NCBI RefSeq assembly: GCF_037038585.1
Contig: NC_092526.1
Coordinates: forward strand, 6,162,001-6,226,000
Source: Patagioenas fasciata
Lineage: Eukaryota > Chordata > Aves > Columbiformes > Columbidae
Reading direction: 5' to 3'
Length of the DNA: 64,000 bases
In this document: one piece after another, positions 49,740 through 62,887 of the stretch
Layout of the letters: every line of letters begins with the position of its first letter
Position numbering within the stretch: the stretch's first letter is position 1
The notes under the pieces: generated by a model
Told to the model about the DNA's origin: nothing
Databases searched by the model: none
Seen by the model: only the letters and a program-made list of their open reading frames with translations
Made by a program: the position numbers and the translations under genes

Positions 49740-52143
49740 GGAAGGACCATTCAGCCAGCCAGCCACAGTCCAGGAGGTTCCTCCAGCGCATTGATGATAA
49801 CTTCCTCATGCAGATGGTGGAGGAGCCGACCAGGAGCGGTACACTGCTGGATCTCATCCTCACTAACAAAGAGGGTCTGGTCGAAGCAGTAAAGGTTGAG
49901 GGCTGCCTGGGTTGCAGTGACCACGAGATGGTGGAGTTCAGCATCTCGTGTGGCAGGAACAGAATAGCAAGTAGAATTGCAACCCTGGACTTTGGCAGGG
50001 CTAATTTCGGCCTTTTCAAGCAATTGCTGGGGGAAATCCCATGGGCAAGACTGCTTGAAGGAAAAGGGGCCCAAGAGAGCTGGATTGCATTCAGAGATTG
50101 CTTCTTCCATGCTCAGGATCAGAGCATCCCCACACGTAGGAAGTCGAGGAAGGGAGCCAGAAGGCCTGCGTGGTTGAATAGGGATCTGTTGGGTATGCTC
50201 AAGCAGAAGAGGAGAGTTTACAGGTCATGGAAGCAGGGACTGGCCACTTGGGAGGAATATAAGGCTGCTGATAGAGGATGCAGGAAGGCAGCTAGGGTAG
50301 CCAAGGCCTCCTTAGAATTACAGCTGGCGAGAGGGGTCAAGGACAGCAAGAAGAACTTTTTCAAATACATAGCAGATAAAACTAATACCAGAGGCAACGT
50401 AGGCCCACTGATGAATGAGGTGGGTGCCCTGATGGCAGAAGACACAGAGAAGGCAGAATTGCTGAATGCCGCCTTTGTCTCTGTCTACTCCGCTGGAGGC
50501 TGTCCTGGGGAACCCTGTACCCCTGAGACCCCGGATGAAGCCAGGTTAATGGAGGAGTTTGCTTTAGTCGATGAGGACTGGGTTAGGGAGCAATTAAGTA
50601 GTCTGGACGTCCATAAATCCATGGGTCCAGATGGGATGCATCCGCGGGTGCTGAGGGAGCTGGCTGAAGTCATTGCTAGACCGCTATCCATCATTTTTGC
50701 CAAGTCTTGGGAAACGGGAGAGGTGCCCGAGGTTGGAGGAAAGCAAATGTCACTCCAGTCTTTAAAAAGGACAAGAAGGAGGACCCGGGTAATTATAGAC
50801 CGGTCAGCCTCACCTCTGTCCCTGGGAAAGTAATGGAACAGCTTATCCTTGGTGTCATCTCAAGGCACATCAGGGATAAGAGGGTCATTAGGGGCAGTCA
50901 GCATGGCTTTACCAAGGGTAAGTCATGCTTGACCAACCTCATAGCCTGAGAATGTAACAAGGTGGATGGATGATGGCAGGGCGGTGGATGTGGTCTACCT
51001 TGACTTCAGTAAAGCCTTTGACACAGTCCCTCACAGCATCCTCACAGCTAAATTGAGGAGGTGTGGTCTCGACAATAGAGTAGTGAGGTGGGTTGCAAAC
51101 TGGCTTAAAGAGAGAAGCTAGAGAGTGGTGGTCAATGGTGCAGAGTCCAGTTGGAGGCCAGTATCTAGTGGAGTGCCTCAGGGGTCAGTACTGGGGCCAA
51201 TATTATTCAATATATTCATTAAGGATTTAGACGAGGGAATTGAGTGTACCATCAGCAAGTTTGCTGATGACACTAAGCTGGGAGGAGTGGCTGACACTGG
51301 AAGCTGTGCTGCCATCCAGAGACCTGGACAGGCTGGAGAGTTGGGCGGGGGATAACCTGATGGAATTTAACAAGGGAAAGTGTAGAGTCCTGCATCTGGG
51401 CAGGAACAATCCCAAGTTCCAGTATAGGTTGGGGCATGACCTATTAGAGAGCAGTGTAGGGGAAAGGGACCTGGGGGTCCTGGTGGACAACAGGGTGACC
51501 ATGAGCCAGCACTGTGCCCTTGTGGCCAGGAAGGCTAATGGCATCCTTGGGTGTATTACAAGGGGGGTGGTCAGTAGATCGAGAGAGGTCCTCCTTCCCC
51601 TCTACTCCGCCCTGGTGAGACCCCATCTGGAATATTGTGTCCAGTTCTGGGCCCCTCAGTTCAAGAAGGACAGGGAACTGCTGGAGAGGGTCCAGCGCAG
51701 GGCAACAAAGATGATTAAGGGAGTGGAGCACCTCCCTTATGAAGAAAGGCTGAGGGAGCTGGGGCTCTTTAGTTTGGAGAAGAGGAGACTGAGGGGTGAC
51801 CTTATTAATGTTTATAAATATATAAAGGGTGAGTGCCACGAGGATGGAGTCAGGTTCTTCTCAGTGGCAAACAATGATAGGACAAGGGGCAATGGGATCA
51901 AGCTGGAACACAAAAGGTTCCACTTAAATTTGAGAAAGAACTTCTCAGTGAGGGTAACAGAGCACTGGAACAGGCTACCCAGGGAGGTTGTGGAGTCTCC
52001 TTCCCTGGAGACGTTCAAAGCCCGCCTGGACACATTCCTGTGCGACCTCACCTAGGCGTTCCTGCTCCAGCAGGGGGATTGGACTAGATGATCTTTTGAG
52101 GTCCCTTCCAATCCCAAACATACTGTGATACTGTGATACTGTG
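49740..52143 (+). mobile_element. Younger 5'-truncated CR1 LINE (about 2.4 kb)
   Basis: The copy begins within the ORF2 endonuclease domain and runs through reverse transcriptase, the C-terminus and the 3' untranslated region. It ends in three perfect units of the 8-base terminal repeat atactgtg (52120-52143). CR1 elements move by target-primed reverse transcription and are usually 5'-truncated like this. It is the longest mobile element in the window. It lies inside an older CR1 copy, and the word gtgacctt is present at both junctions (49732-49739 and 52141-52148). Three bases of the right-hand copy overlap the terminal repeat, so the secure duplication is at least acctt. Confidence 0.95.
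49746..52055 (+). pseudogene. CR1 ORF2 remnant: endonuclease C-terminus plus reverse transcriptase
   Basis: ORF2 of CR1 encodes an APE-type endonuclease followed by a non-LTR reverse transcriptase that copies the element's RNA at the nicked target. Here the reading starts within the endonuclease; the SDH motif with its catalytic histidine is at 49916-49924. The RT region shows [13 protein letters not shown], then YLDFSKAFDTV with the motif A aspartate (51002-51004), [10 protein letters not shown] (51170-51199) and the catalytic FADD (51260-51271). The C-terminus is intact to the stop at 52053-52055. The gene is dead: the frame shifts near 50730 (one base lost), near 50955 and near 51315, with in-frame stops at 50947-50949 and 51119-51121. 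All motifs are still easy to read, so the insertion is not ancient. Confidence 0.93.
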
Positions 52144-52148
52144 ACCTT

Positions 52149-52477
52149 ATTAATGTTTACAGATATATAAAGGGCGAGTGTCAGGAGGATGGAGCCAGGC
52201 TCTTCTCGGTGACAGCCAATGACAGGACAAGGGGTAATGGGTACAAATTGGAACACAAAAGGTTCCACTTAAATTCGAGAAGAAACTTCTCAGTGAGGGT
52301 GGCAGAGCCTGGCCCAGGCTGCCCAGGGAGGTTGTGGAGTCTCCTTCTCTGCAGACATTCAAACCCGCCTGGACCCCTTCCTGTGGAACCTCAGCTGGGT
52401 GTTCCTGCTCCGGTGGGCGATTGCACTGGATGAGCTTTTGTGGTCCCTTCCAATCCCTAACATTCTGTGATTCTGTG
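52149..52477 (+). mobile_element. Older CR1, right part (3' end of the interrupted copy)
   Basis: The text resumes the older CR1 at attaatgtttacagatat. It continues through the C-terminal coding remnant ([20 protein letters not shown] is still legible), then the 3' untranslated region tgggtgttcctgctccgg, and ends in cattctgtgattctgtg. The frame is broken near 52310, where the text reads gagcctggcccagg instead of the inner copy's gagcactggaacagg. Its tail type matches the fragment at 40830-41008 rather than the inner copy's atactgtg tail. Confidence 0.92.
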
Positions 52478-55400
52478 TAACAAGTTCCATTTACTTGTAT
52501 TACAGAAGTGAATTTCCTTTCAGTGAGCTATGTAGGAAAATAACCCAAATAAATTTTAACTGTGTGCTTTTCACCCCACCCAGCAAAAGAACATTTTGAG
52601 GTACAATCGGCCTCATTAATCTGTATTCTTATATTCTTACTTAGGATGGTCCACTCTCAACTCCATGTCGAGCGAAGTGAGCTCCACACCAGCAAAGCGA
52701 AGGACACTGTTGGACTTGGGTCATCAGCACAGGTTGGACACCACCTTTCAGAGACTATTTTTGCATTTTGGACACTGACTGTAGCTGCTTGCTTTGGCAA
52801 GGCAAAGTTAGCTTTAAAGGGCAGCATAATATAGTTCCAGGAGCAATACCCCACATCTTTATTCATTATGTGAACAATGATCCAAGTAGTAATAACGAAA
52901 CAGGGTTATAAACGTTTTCTATTGTGAACTAGCATTAATCTAATTTTCTAAAGGATGTTTGTCTAAGTCAGAAAAAAGCAAGCAGTTCAAAATACTCTGG
53001 CAACTCTCTGCTGAAAAGAAGCCTGGGAAGTGCTAAGGATTGCTGGAGGATGCTAAATTGCGTTCACTCAGCTCTGCTGAGAGGGCTAAGCTGGTTCTGG
53101 CAGGGTTTTATTAGGATCAGTCCACTGCAAATTGGCTTCTTATTTTTATGAATGTTAAGAATCATCAACGTTTTAAAAAAGAAAAAAAGCCAACAGTGAG
53201 TATTCAGGATTTTACCCGTGAATAACGACAGTTTTAATATACTGCAGATTTTTCATAAATCTTGCAAAAAATAAATAAAATGCAGCATTATTAATGTAGG
53301 CGCTTTCCAACTTTGTATGTCCAACACAGTTCTGTGCTTCCTTTTAACCACAGATCATTCCCAACATACAGAAGTGCATTGGTTACCCCTTCTCCCATTA
53401 ACCCACTTTCAGGCTGTCAGTACGGCTGTATTTTTCTGCAACTCCAACTCCATTGGAATGCAATTTCCCTGCCTTGCCAGTGTAAAACAAAAACACCTCT
53501 GGGCACAGGCTGTCTTTAAGGATTTGGAGACTTTCAGAGATGATGGAACCCAGCATTTGACTGGTGCTACTTCCATATAGGTAGACTTGAGTCTTTGCAG
53601 GAGAAAGACAAGTCCATCCATCTCTCATTTCTATTCTTTTTTGGTTATTTCCCCTGCTGAGATCGCTTGCCTTCTGGAGATGTGATGCAAAGTCCTTTTT
53701 TTTCCCCCTTTTTTTTAGAATTTAAAACCAGGAGTGACCCCCAGTGAGTTGTGCCATGTTTGCTGTACCAGCACAGATGTGGCTGGAAAGCCCCTGGGAG
53801 CCGGAGCTTCTGCTTGAGAAGCAATTCCCTAAATCACAGCATGGGAATGTCTTACATATCGTGTAAAATGGCTTGGGTGAATCAGCGTATCTGACAGGCA
53901 AGGAGTTTCACTAGCATTCAACCTCGTACTACTTAATGAATAGTCCATATGTCCAGAGAAGCAGGTAATTTATAGTCTAACATTTTCTTTTGATCTGTCG
54001 TTTGCTCTTTCTCTTTAGAATTAAATCACTTCAAAATGCACAAGGGAAGAAGGCAAAGGGAAGAAGTCTTTTTAATTAGAATGTGCTAAATAGTAATAAA
54101 GTAATGTGAATACAGTGGAGACCTCTTAAATCCATAACAGTAAATCTATTGCTGCAACAGGTCCATCCTTTATCTGGTGTTCATTTAAGAAGGTTTCACC
54201 TGAAGTGTTACAGTGACATGAACTGAGGCTAATAGAGCAATATATTTAAAGAATTCGATAAAGCATCTGTTGTAGTTTGCAATATGCCTTGTAATTTTAT
54301 TGACAGGGGTTTGTTTTGTCCTGAGACGTATAATTATATAGTACTTTTAAAAAATATGCACTCAACTGAATTCTCGTACTGTGCAGCTTGTCAGTGATTA
54401 GCCAAGATGATTTTTAAAATACAAATAATTGGGTAGGCTCTTAAAAATTAGGATTTTACTCACCTGGGAAGGAATTCTAATGTGTGGCAGAAGTAGTAAT
54501 TTGAAAAATTACATTTCTTTTTATGCAAGTGTTAGGGTATTATTAGGTAAAACAACACAAAAAGACTGTTTTAAAGCCATATATGTAGAACAAAAGATAG
54601 ATAATTTCCAAAAATCTAAATGATTTTATTAGTTAAGGAAAATATGCAAGAGTTTAGACATATTTCCATGAAGCTTTTTTTTTTCTCCATATATATGTAG
54701 AGAGCTTGCTTCTACTTGAGTACAAGTGGATTTTGGATGTGACTTGTATGCTTCTTTCACTTGAAAGCAATTATCCCATTTTGTGTATGCAATAGCCCCT
54801 TCATTCAATCCTCTCTGGACCCGAGAAGCTGAAAAACACCCCAGTGCCATGGGGTGCTACCTGTACCATTTACGGCTCAGGGGACACATGCGGTGCTTGG
54901 ACACGGTACAGATGAATATGGGAAGATTACTTTATTTCCAGGTTAGCAGGAGGCCTGGTTTTGGAAGCACTACTAATTTGTGCTATGTAGGACGGCTGCT
55001 TGGTTTGAAATGGGGTTATTTTCCTAAAACAACTATCTTTGCTGCTTTTCTAAGCGCTTGATCCCAGGCCAGGGACTCCAGCAGCTCTCCCTACCTGGAC
55101 TCGACGCTGCTTTATGTCCTGGGTTTTCTTTACCATTCCTGTCCCCTGCTTCTCTCACTTCCAGAGCAGGTTTGGGTTTTCTCTTGTCAGGAGGAGAATT
55201 TATGATTTCATGTTTCAGCACGCTTTGTGAAAAGGGAAGTAAATGATTTCTTGGAGCCAATATTGGTCCTTAAAGACAGGGCTTTGAGCTGCTTATAGGA
55301 TGCATGTGTGGATGTATTCTACTCAGTGTCTTGATTTATTTATTGGTGGTGCACTTGGGTTTTTTTAACTTTTTAACTGAAATATTTTAAGAGATGTTGC

Positions 55401-58400
55401 CACTTTTGTTTTGGTAGCAACAAGCATGATTGCACACATCCTAAGGTTTTTTTTAACCGCCTTTTTTTTGCTTTAATCCTAAATGACAGCTACAGCTATT
55501 GGAAGTTTGTTCCTATCTCCTGTGTTTTTTTTAAACCTGACATGTTGAAGGGGCCCTTTTATGACAGCATTGGTAGCTGCAGATATCGTTTTTGTGATGC
55601 TCTGTGAGCTGCTCAACCCTGGTTTTGCTCTGCAGTAGAAGTTCAGGTGAGTCCAGCACTTTTGCATCAGCAGCCCCTGGGGGGAAAGGCAGAAGCAGCT
55701 TTATTTAACTTACCCTCATTGTTCTTTTGGATTCTGCAGGCTGGGGTTTGGATCTTGTCACAACAGGGTTAAACTCAGTGGACAGGCATATGGCTTTTGG
55801 TGGTGGATTATGGTCAAAGGCTGTCACAAATTTCAGCTGATATGGTTTCATTTTCCTTCTTTAGGAGCCAGGTTTTGTTTCACTGTTGTAATTTGATGTC
55901 AAATTGTCAGTGATTCTTCACTGATGTTCCAAAATCATAGGCCATGATACCGCAGATATTACAGACACTGTAGCTAAAGGTATTGATATGATTAATTCTG
56001 TACATCATGGTTTTTTTAAGGATGTGGAATAGTTATCCAGGTTAGAAAGCATAGGAAGGCGCTCCAAGTTTTTGTACGTTGAAGCACTTGAGGTTTGCAA
56101 TGACAGGTAAAACATCCCAGAGAAAACAGGGAACAAAAACTCTTGGAAAGTGTGTTCTCCTTATAAAAACAGAGCGAAGGCGCTGGGTGCTGCCAAAGAT
56201 GCTTGGGACACAAACCCACCCTGGGTACACAGCTCCCAAGGGCCATACTGAACGCCCAAAAAGCACATTACCAGTCAGCTAAAAGCCCACAATCCTGTGT
56301 GAAAAACACCACTTGCTGCACCTCCTTCAGTTCCCATAATTTTAAAAAGCTAGTAATAATTCAGCTTTTTTTGTATTTTCTGCACTGTACAGCTCATTAT
56401 TTCCATCATGGTGTTCTTATTTACTATTAGTTTAGTCAACTGGAGGCTGTAATGGAAGCTACTTGCCCAATTATCTTGAATTTGTCTAGGTTTATTCATG
56501 TTGACATGTTCATTTTTAGTACGACGCTCTTGATACAACAACTGAGACATGGCCTGGTGTTTACATTACGCAGTACAGAAATTCAACATTACAAGATACA
56601 TGAGTGCAAACAGTATAAATAAACCAAATCAAAGGAGTGCTTTAGGTAGGAAAAAGAAATCCATACATTTAATTTTTAGCTCAAAAATTGGTATTTTGAG
56701 CTCACTTAGTGTTAAAAAATGTATCTCTTATACCCTCTTTTCTCTGGACTATGCTGTGGCCATTTGTTTTGCTGCAAAGACTGCTTGGAATCATTACAGA
56801 CTTGCCTCCAGGTATCCACAGCATTTCCCTCCCAGATCATGGCACTGATCTAACAAGTTTTGGGGAAGATACTTTCACCATCTTCGAGATGTTCTCCATG
56901 TCCCAAGCACCCTCCCTGTCATAGGTTTGCTTGACAGCTCCAGTTCTCACCTTCCATATCATTCTCCTGAACCTGCGCAAGCTAAAGTTGTATTTCTGCC
57001 CCTTAACCTCTTCTATAGATTTTTTTTTTCCTAATTCCAAAATGTTTTCAGATGATACAGTAAAAATCAAAGTGCTACTGCAATAAATGCATTATAATAA
57101 ATGCAGGCTGGGCTTTCAGCAAGAATTTTAATCTTTTTAAGCTGTTGCACAATCAGGTCATCAGCTCTACATGGGGAACATCCAACTTCTCTTAAGCTTC
57201 TGCTCCCAAGATTCAGCTAAGTGTGATTAAACCCAGGGCATCGAAGAATCCAGAACAGCACCACAGATGCAATTCACAGCCTTATTTAACCATTAGCTAT
57301 GATTACTCTAATTATATAACTTTATTAGTCTTTCCTTTTCCCCATTTAAAAGTAATACGGAATCTTTAAGCAATTACAGTGACTAACTAGCATTGTCCAG
57401 CAGTAACGCCAAACCACTAAAATACTTTAAATGCAATCTGATAGTCGTTTGATGTGAAACTGGCTACAAATATTGCCACTGAAATACTGCTTTTAGTGAA
57501 AATGCTACCAAAGATGCTGCAATATTAACCTATATTCAGCTAAAATGTAGTTAGCTGTGGGCCAATGTTGATCTTATTGTACTAATTTCTTTGTGCTGTA
57601 CTCACCATGTGTGCCTTCACTAAAACACTGTATTTTACATACCAGAAACTCTTTGTGTTACTTCTGTATCAACAGTTACCTGATTAACCTTGTTAACAAC
57701 CGCAGAAATTTTTGAAGATGTTGTTAGTTATATTTTATTTACTAATTTCTTACACACACAATGTTTTTGCAAATATCTATATTGATTGATATATATCTAT
57801 ATTGGTATCAATATTGATAACTACTTATGTATGTCTACCAATATAGATATATGACTTTATATGTACATGTATGTATACATATGCGGTATGTAGAAGGAGG
57901 ATAACAATATTATATTTTGTAACAAAAATACATACCAAACACTGTTCTGTTTGTACTCTTTCTTTACAAAATATTTTATGAACTAAAGCAAGGAAAAATA
58001 CATCACAATACTAGAAATAAGCCATAGTCATAGTCAAGTAACTAACATCAAACCAGTGTGCTGATCTCCAAGATAATATAGTTCTCTCCAAGTGAAAAAG
58101 CAACTTAGAAATATCCGCATCCACCTACCTCCTTCCCAGAGCACATGGCTATATACACCATGGGAAGAATTATAACATTTCCTAATCCCATTTGTTGGAA
58201 GGAGGTTGGATTTGTGGCTGAAAACACGTGAAAGACAACTGGTTTTTGAGCTGTCCCATGACTCCAGTTTCCTGCCACTTCAGCTCCTGGTACCTGATCC
58301 ACACAGTGCAAAACGCTTTGTTTCTGGTCCAGCTCAGGGCAGCTGGCAGTGGGGCTTCTTCCAGCTCCTCCTCAAGCTTTTCTCCCTCCTGTAGTCATTT

Positions 58401-60092
58401 TGCTTCTTGTCCAGGCCATTTCAAGCTCCTCTGCTCTTTCAAGGAGCTCAACATGCAAATATATTAGAAATGCAATCCTCTTTCGCAGTCATATTACGTT
58501 TGTTTCCCAGCCACTTCACAAAGCAGAAAAAAGCTCTCCTACTTCCATGTGGCCGTTAAATTATGCAACATCCAAGCCACAAAAACTTAACCGACATTTC
58601 CTGCCGAGTTTTATTGTTTTTAATTTCTTATTTTGGCAAGGTTTCCCAGCTGCGGTGAACAAGCAACGTCTCTGTGCATGGCACGCTCGAGTGCAGGTGG
58701 AATCAAGAAGCGTAACCAAGGTACGCGGCTGGAAGTAGCAGATTTGATCACAGCAGATTTGGGTTTTTTTTTCAGTTTCTCTCTGTTTATAGAGCTTAAG
58801 CCAGGTTTGTCTTTAAGCACAGGCAGGTGCTGAACACAGGAGGCAGTGTCAGCAAAGCGGTCTCTTTTGGAATCATGTACATGCAAGATGCACCCAAGTG
58901 TTGCCTTCACCTTGGTATCTGTTCTCCTCTACACTAGAGAGGCGAGAGCAGAGCAGAGCTGACCTTGCACCACCGCTACACAATACTGGAGCCTTCCCTT
59001 AAACGCTGAGCTGGGGAAGAAGGGAAGAAATTATTTTCCAAACCATTGAATGGATCCTGATTGTCCAGACCATCCAGAGAAGATTAAACCCGAAGCAGGA
59101 GGGTTGGAGGGTTTTTACTTGTTCCTGGTGAAGTGAGAGCTCTGCTGGTTATGGTCAGGGAGAAGACATGGGAAAAATGTCCTGATTACCTGTTTAAATG
59201 AACAAAAAAATAGAATTACAATTCATTTATCAAAGACAATTTACACAGATATGCATATGCTTATTTATGTACATTTTTTTTAAAAATAGCTGTTCTATTT
59301 GGCTATCTACTTAACAGCACCATGCCATTTAATCAAATCACTATTGCAGCGAACTTGGTGATACCCTTTAATGATGGTGCCAACATCAGATCCTTGAACG
59401 TAAGAGGAGTGACAATAGCCTGACTATTTTCACAAGCTGGTTTGGACAACCAGATGACCAGATGGAGGAGAGAGGCAAACACTTCACTGCTGGCAGACAC
59501 CCAAAGCTTCTTGAACCTCGTAGACTCTTCCCTAATAAATATGTCTTTTCAACACCAGCCATGGTAATGTAGTGATAACAGCAGGAGAATAACTCTCCTT
59601 ATAATTGTGTGAGACATCCAGATATATTCCCCTGTCTCCCTGACTAATGTTTCCAACATGACTTGTTAGCTTCTGCAATGATCAAGCAGCTATTAAAGAT
59701 AAAACTGTGTTAACCTTTTCAAAAATTAGAAGAGCATGACTGGAACTGGAACTACAATGGCTTCCTGGAGATTAGAGCAAAAGGGTGAAAGATCATCCCG
59801 CTGAGACACCAGTAATGCGTGTATTATTTATTTGGTATGTCTGAAATGCTTATGAAGGATGTGGCCCCATCCAGGAGCCGCCTCCTCACCATGCGATTGC
59901 TCTAACCAGTGCAGGTAGGTAAGTAGAAAGATCCTGGATCAGTTTTTATACAAGAGGTAAATTATCTTGTTTAGTTTCCCTCCCTCGCATATAGTCCATA
60001 GAAGAAGAACTCTTGAAACTCTGAAATCAGCCACATTTTTCTTAAAGTTGTGTTTAAATTGGACCCCAAACCATCTTAATCCAAGGGAACTT
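52478..60092. other. Long unassigned stretch
   Basis: About 7.6 kb without a recognised gene. The longest frame is 129 codons (58349-58738, plus), without a domain. An AT-rich inverted repeat is at 57791-57852. Locally more G/C-rich parts (about 55050-55200 and 58200-58450) match nothing I recognise. Confidence 0.5.
57791..57852. repeat. AT-rich inverted repeat, 17-bp perfect arms
   Basis: The left arm atatatctatattggta (57791-57807) and the right arm taccaatatagatatat (57836-57852) are exact reverse complements across a 28-base spacer. The left arm overlaps a second palindrome, tatcaatattgata (57806-57819). The surrounding 57770-57900 region is a degenerate AT/TATG tract. Confidence 0.8.
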
Positions 60093-60537
60093 CAGAGAAT
60101 CATAGAATGATTTGGCTTAGAAGGGACCTTAAAGATCATCTGGTTCCAACCCCTGCCATGGGCAGGGACACCCTCCACTAGCCCAGGTCACCCAAAGCCC
60201 CGTTCAACCGACCTTGGACACTTCCAGGGATGGGGCGTCCACAGCTGCTCTGGGCAGCCTGTGCCAGGGCCTCACCACCCTCACGGGGAAGAATTTCTTC
60301 TTGTATCCCATCTAAATTTCCCCTCTTTCAGTTTTAAACCATTACCCCTTGTCCTATCACTACATGCCCTTGTAAAAAGTCCCTCTCCAGCCTTCCTGTA
60401 GGTCCCCTTTAGGTACTGGAAGGTTGGTATGAGGTCTGCCCAGAGCCTTCTCTTCTCCAGATGGAACAACCCCAACTCTCTCAGCCTGTCCTCACAGCAG
60501 AGGTGCTCCAGCCCTCTGATTGTGTTCATGGCCTTTT
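60093..60537 (-). mobile_element. CR1 LINE 3' fragment with ORF2 C-terminal remnant, minus strand
   Basis: The plus strand begins cagagaatcatagaatga, the reversed CR1 terminal repeat, then reads gaagggaccttaaagatcat and ccatgggcagggacacc, and continues through the 3' untranslated region into coding sequence. On the minus strand a frame (60281-60529) reads [19 protein letters not shown] and later RTRGNGLKLKEGKFRW. These parallel the C-terminus of the inner CR1 at 49740, but at clearly lower identity. The text leaves the CR1 pattern after gtgttcatggccttttg. It is a different, older subfamily from the nested pair. Confidence 0.93.
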
Positions 60538-62887
60538 GAAAACCAATCCACCCATCAGTTTGTTCACATTTGTACCTTCAGCCACAGACCCATGAAGTAG
60601 ACAGTAATTAATAAGTAATATAGCTAGACACTCAACAATGACAACAGGGGCGTCATGTCATCCCATGAATTGACAAACTAGAGGTGCAGGATACTCAGAA
60701 ACTGGCTTGTCTGATGTGGAAGGTAAGTATAAAAATCATCCTTGACATCCATAAGCTATAATAAAAGACAAGTCTTTGTTTACTGATAAGTATAATCTGT
60801 AGCTTGCAAGTGACAAACAGGCAATAAATCCAGATTAGAAATAAGAATGACTGACAGTCCAAAAAACCCACTAACTTAGTCTACAATGAAAACCTTTTTG
60901 GATTTGTTTTCTTAAATAAAGTTCTTACTGAAGTTATCAGAGCTGCTGATAGAATCAAGCTCATAATAAAAACAGATAACAGCGGTATGAAAATTGCAGG
61001 AATGCAATATACAATCCTGGGCACATGGAATATTTATAAGTTTTGACATCTATTAAACTAGCAACTCAGTCGCATTTTTGAGATTTTAATATCTGCAAGT
61101 AATTTATTGTCTTCCCACAAGGACCGGCAAAAAGATCATCTAAATGAGCATGTCCAAATCAACTGCTTCCCTCTCTCAAGTCAGGTTAGCAAACACTGTC
61201 AACCATCCCTTTTGGAAGCTGGGTCTGCTGCCTGTTTTTGTAGAACAAAATGGAAAAAGTGAACTCTGTAAGAAAATACATGAAGGGCTAAGCTGCCCTG
61301 CATGAAAATGTTTCATAATGTAGGAGCTGCTGTTCTCCCAACAGAGCTAAAATATAGCCCATAGAAATTCAGGCAAGGGAAGAGCGGAATAGGGAATGAT
61401 GAAAAGTGTCTCATTTAGAGATAAAAGAGATTTTTTTCCCCCATCTTGGATGCTGGTGGTAATTTACAATATCAGAAACTTGCCCCAGTGGACAATTCAG
61501 CAATTGTTGACCTCCTTGCCCTGATGCCTACCAGCAAAAAACAATCAGCCCCAGAAGTCATAGAAAACTTCAGCAATCAATAAAGAAGGGGTGGATCTCA
61601 CGGAGGCTCCTCCAGTGACCACGCAACAAAGAATGAGCGGTGCGAGTAATTTCTCATCATTTCTCAGTTCATTTTTTTTATTTTATTAAGACACTTTAAC
61701 ACATAATAATCCTAAACTGTTAAACAAACGCATTTTGAGCTCTAGGCAAGAGTATAGTTTTCTTATAGCATCTTTTCTTACTTCAGCTGCTGTTCCCACA
61801 CATAGTCATGAGATAACTAAATGCGCATCTGCTTTGTTACCCACCTTTCTCATCTTCTGCTTCTTGCAAACTCCAAAACTGTGGGACGAAACAGGCTCCT
61901 CTCAAATCAGCATCAACAAGGCAGCCAGGGATATTATATTTTACGTATGCTATATGATACTGGAGTATCAGAGTTCCGCCTGCTCACTGAAGTATTTACC
62001 TATGAAAAGGCAACAGAAGATAACTATTAACATGGTATCAATGAGTTAATGTTTTATTCTGAACTACACTAATACAGAACGATGCTGTTTGCCCAAAGGA
62101 GGACGTACTGGGTCATTCTCTTCCTTCATTCAGTTTATGTATCTGAGAGGGATGCTAGGAACCTAATCAACACCCAGCCCATGCTCTAGATTTAATACCA
62201 GAAAGAGACGGAAAGGTAAAGTTTGCTGGAAAAGGAACCTGAATCTAATAATAAAAAAACACTTGACAGCAAAAAGAAGTTGCCAGAGCATCTTTTCTCA
62301 GTAAGGCGCCTGGTTCCACCTCTAATGTGAGCAGAGCTGTGAGAAGTTGGTGCCGTACCTGGGAAACTCCGACTGTGTCTCAGCTGAGGGCTGAAATATT
62401 GCAGGCATAAAACTTAATCTATTAACTGGGACAAAAATGGAGTACTGTAATACTTGTATGTAAATTATTAGAGAACAAGTGGCCAATACTAAAGCTATCA
62501 ACTAGAAAATTACTTCAGTACTGTAGCATATAATTTTTTTCAACCATAAACTTTGTGAAGTCAGAGATATTAAGGAAAAAAAAAATCTATAAATCCCTCT
62601 GGTAATAAGCACTGGAACTAAAATCCAGGCAAATTAAATTCAAGAAGATTAATGTTCCTTCTTATATTTTGATGACAACTATAAACATAATGTAATTTTG
62701 TGAATTTACAGCTTTAAAATGCAAGCTGATACCCCACAATGGTGCAATTTAAGTAACAAAGCAAATAAGTACTTCTTTTTATTCTAATATCCCCACAGAT
62801 AAATTTTGCAGTAGTAACGAAATGGCCTTGAACTTCTTAACTAGCATTTGAAATAATAGAGAAACAAGTTATAATTGAAGCCTTGTC
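60538..62887. other. Unassigned non-coding stretch
   Basis: No gene or recognised repeat is seen. The longest frame is 104 codons (61735-62049, plus), without a domain. Confidence 0.5.

Noticed and set aside
49677..51839. Several minus-strand frames over the CR1 region
   Set aside because: They are antisense shadows of the CR1 ORF2 coding sequence, which is G-rich and poor in antisense stops.
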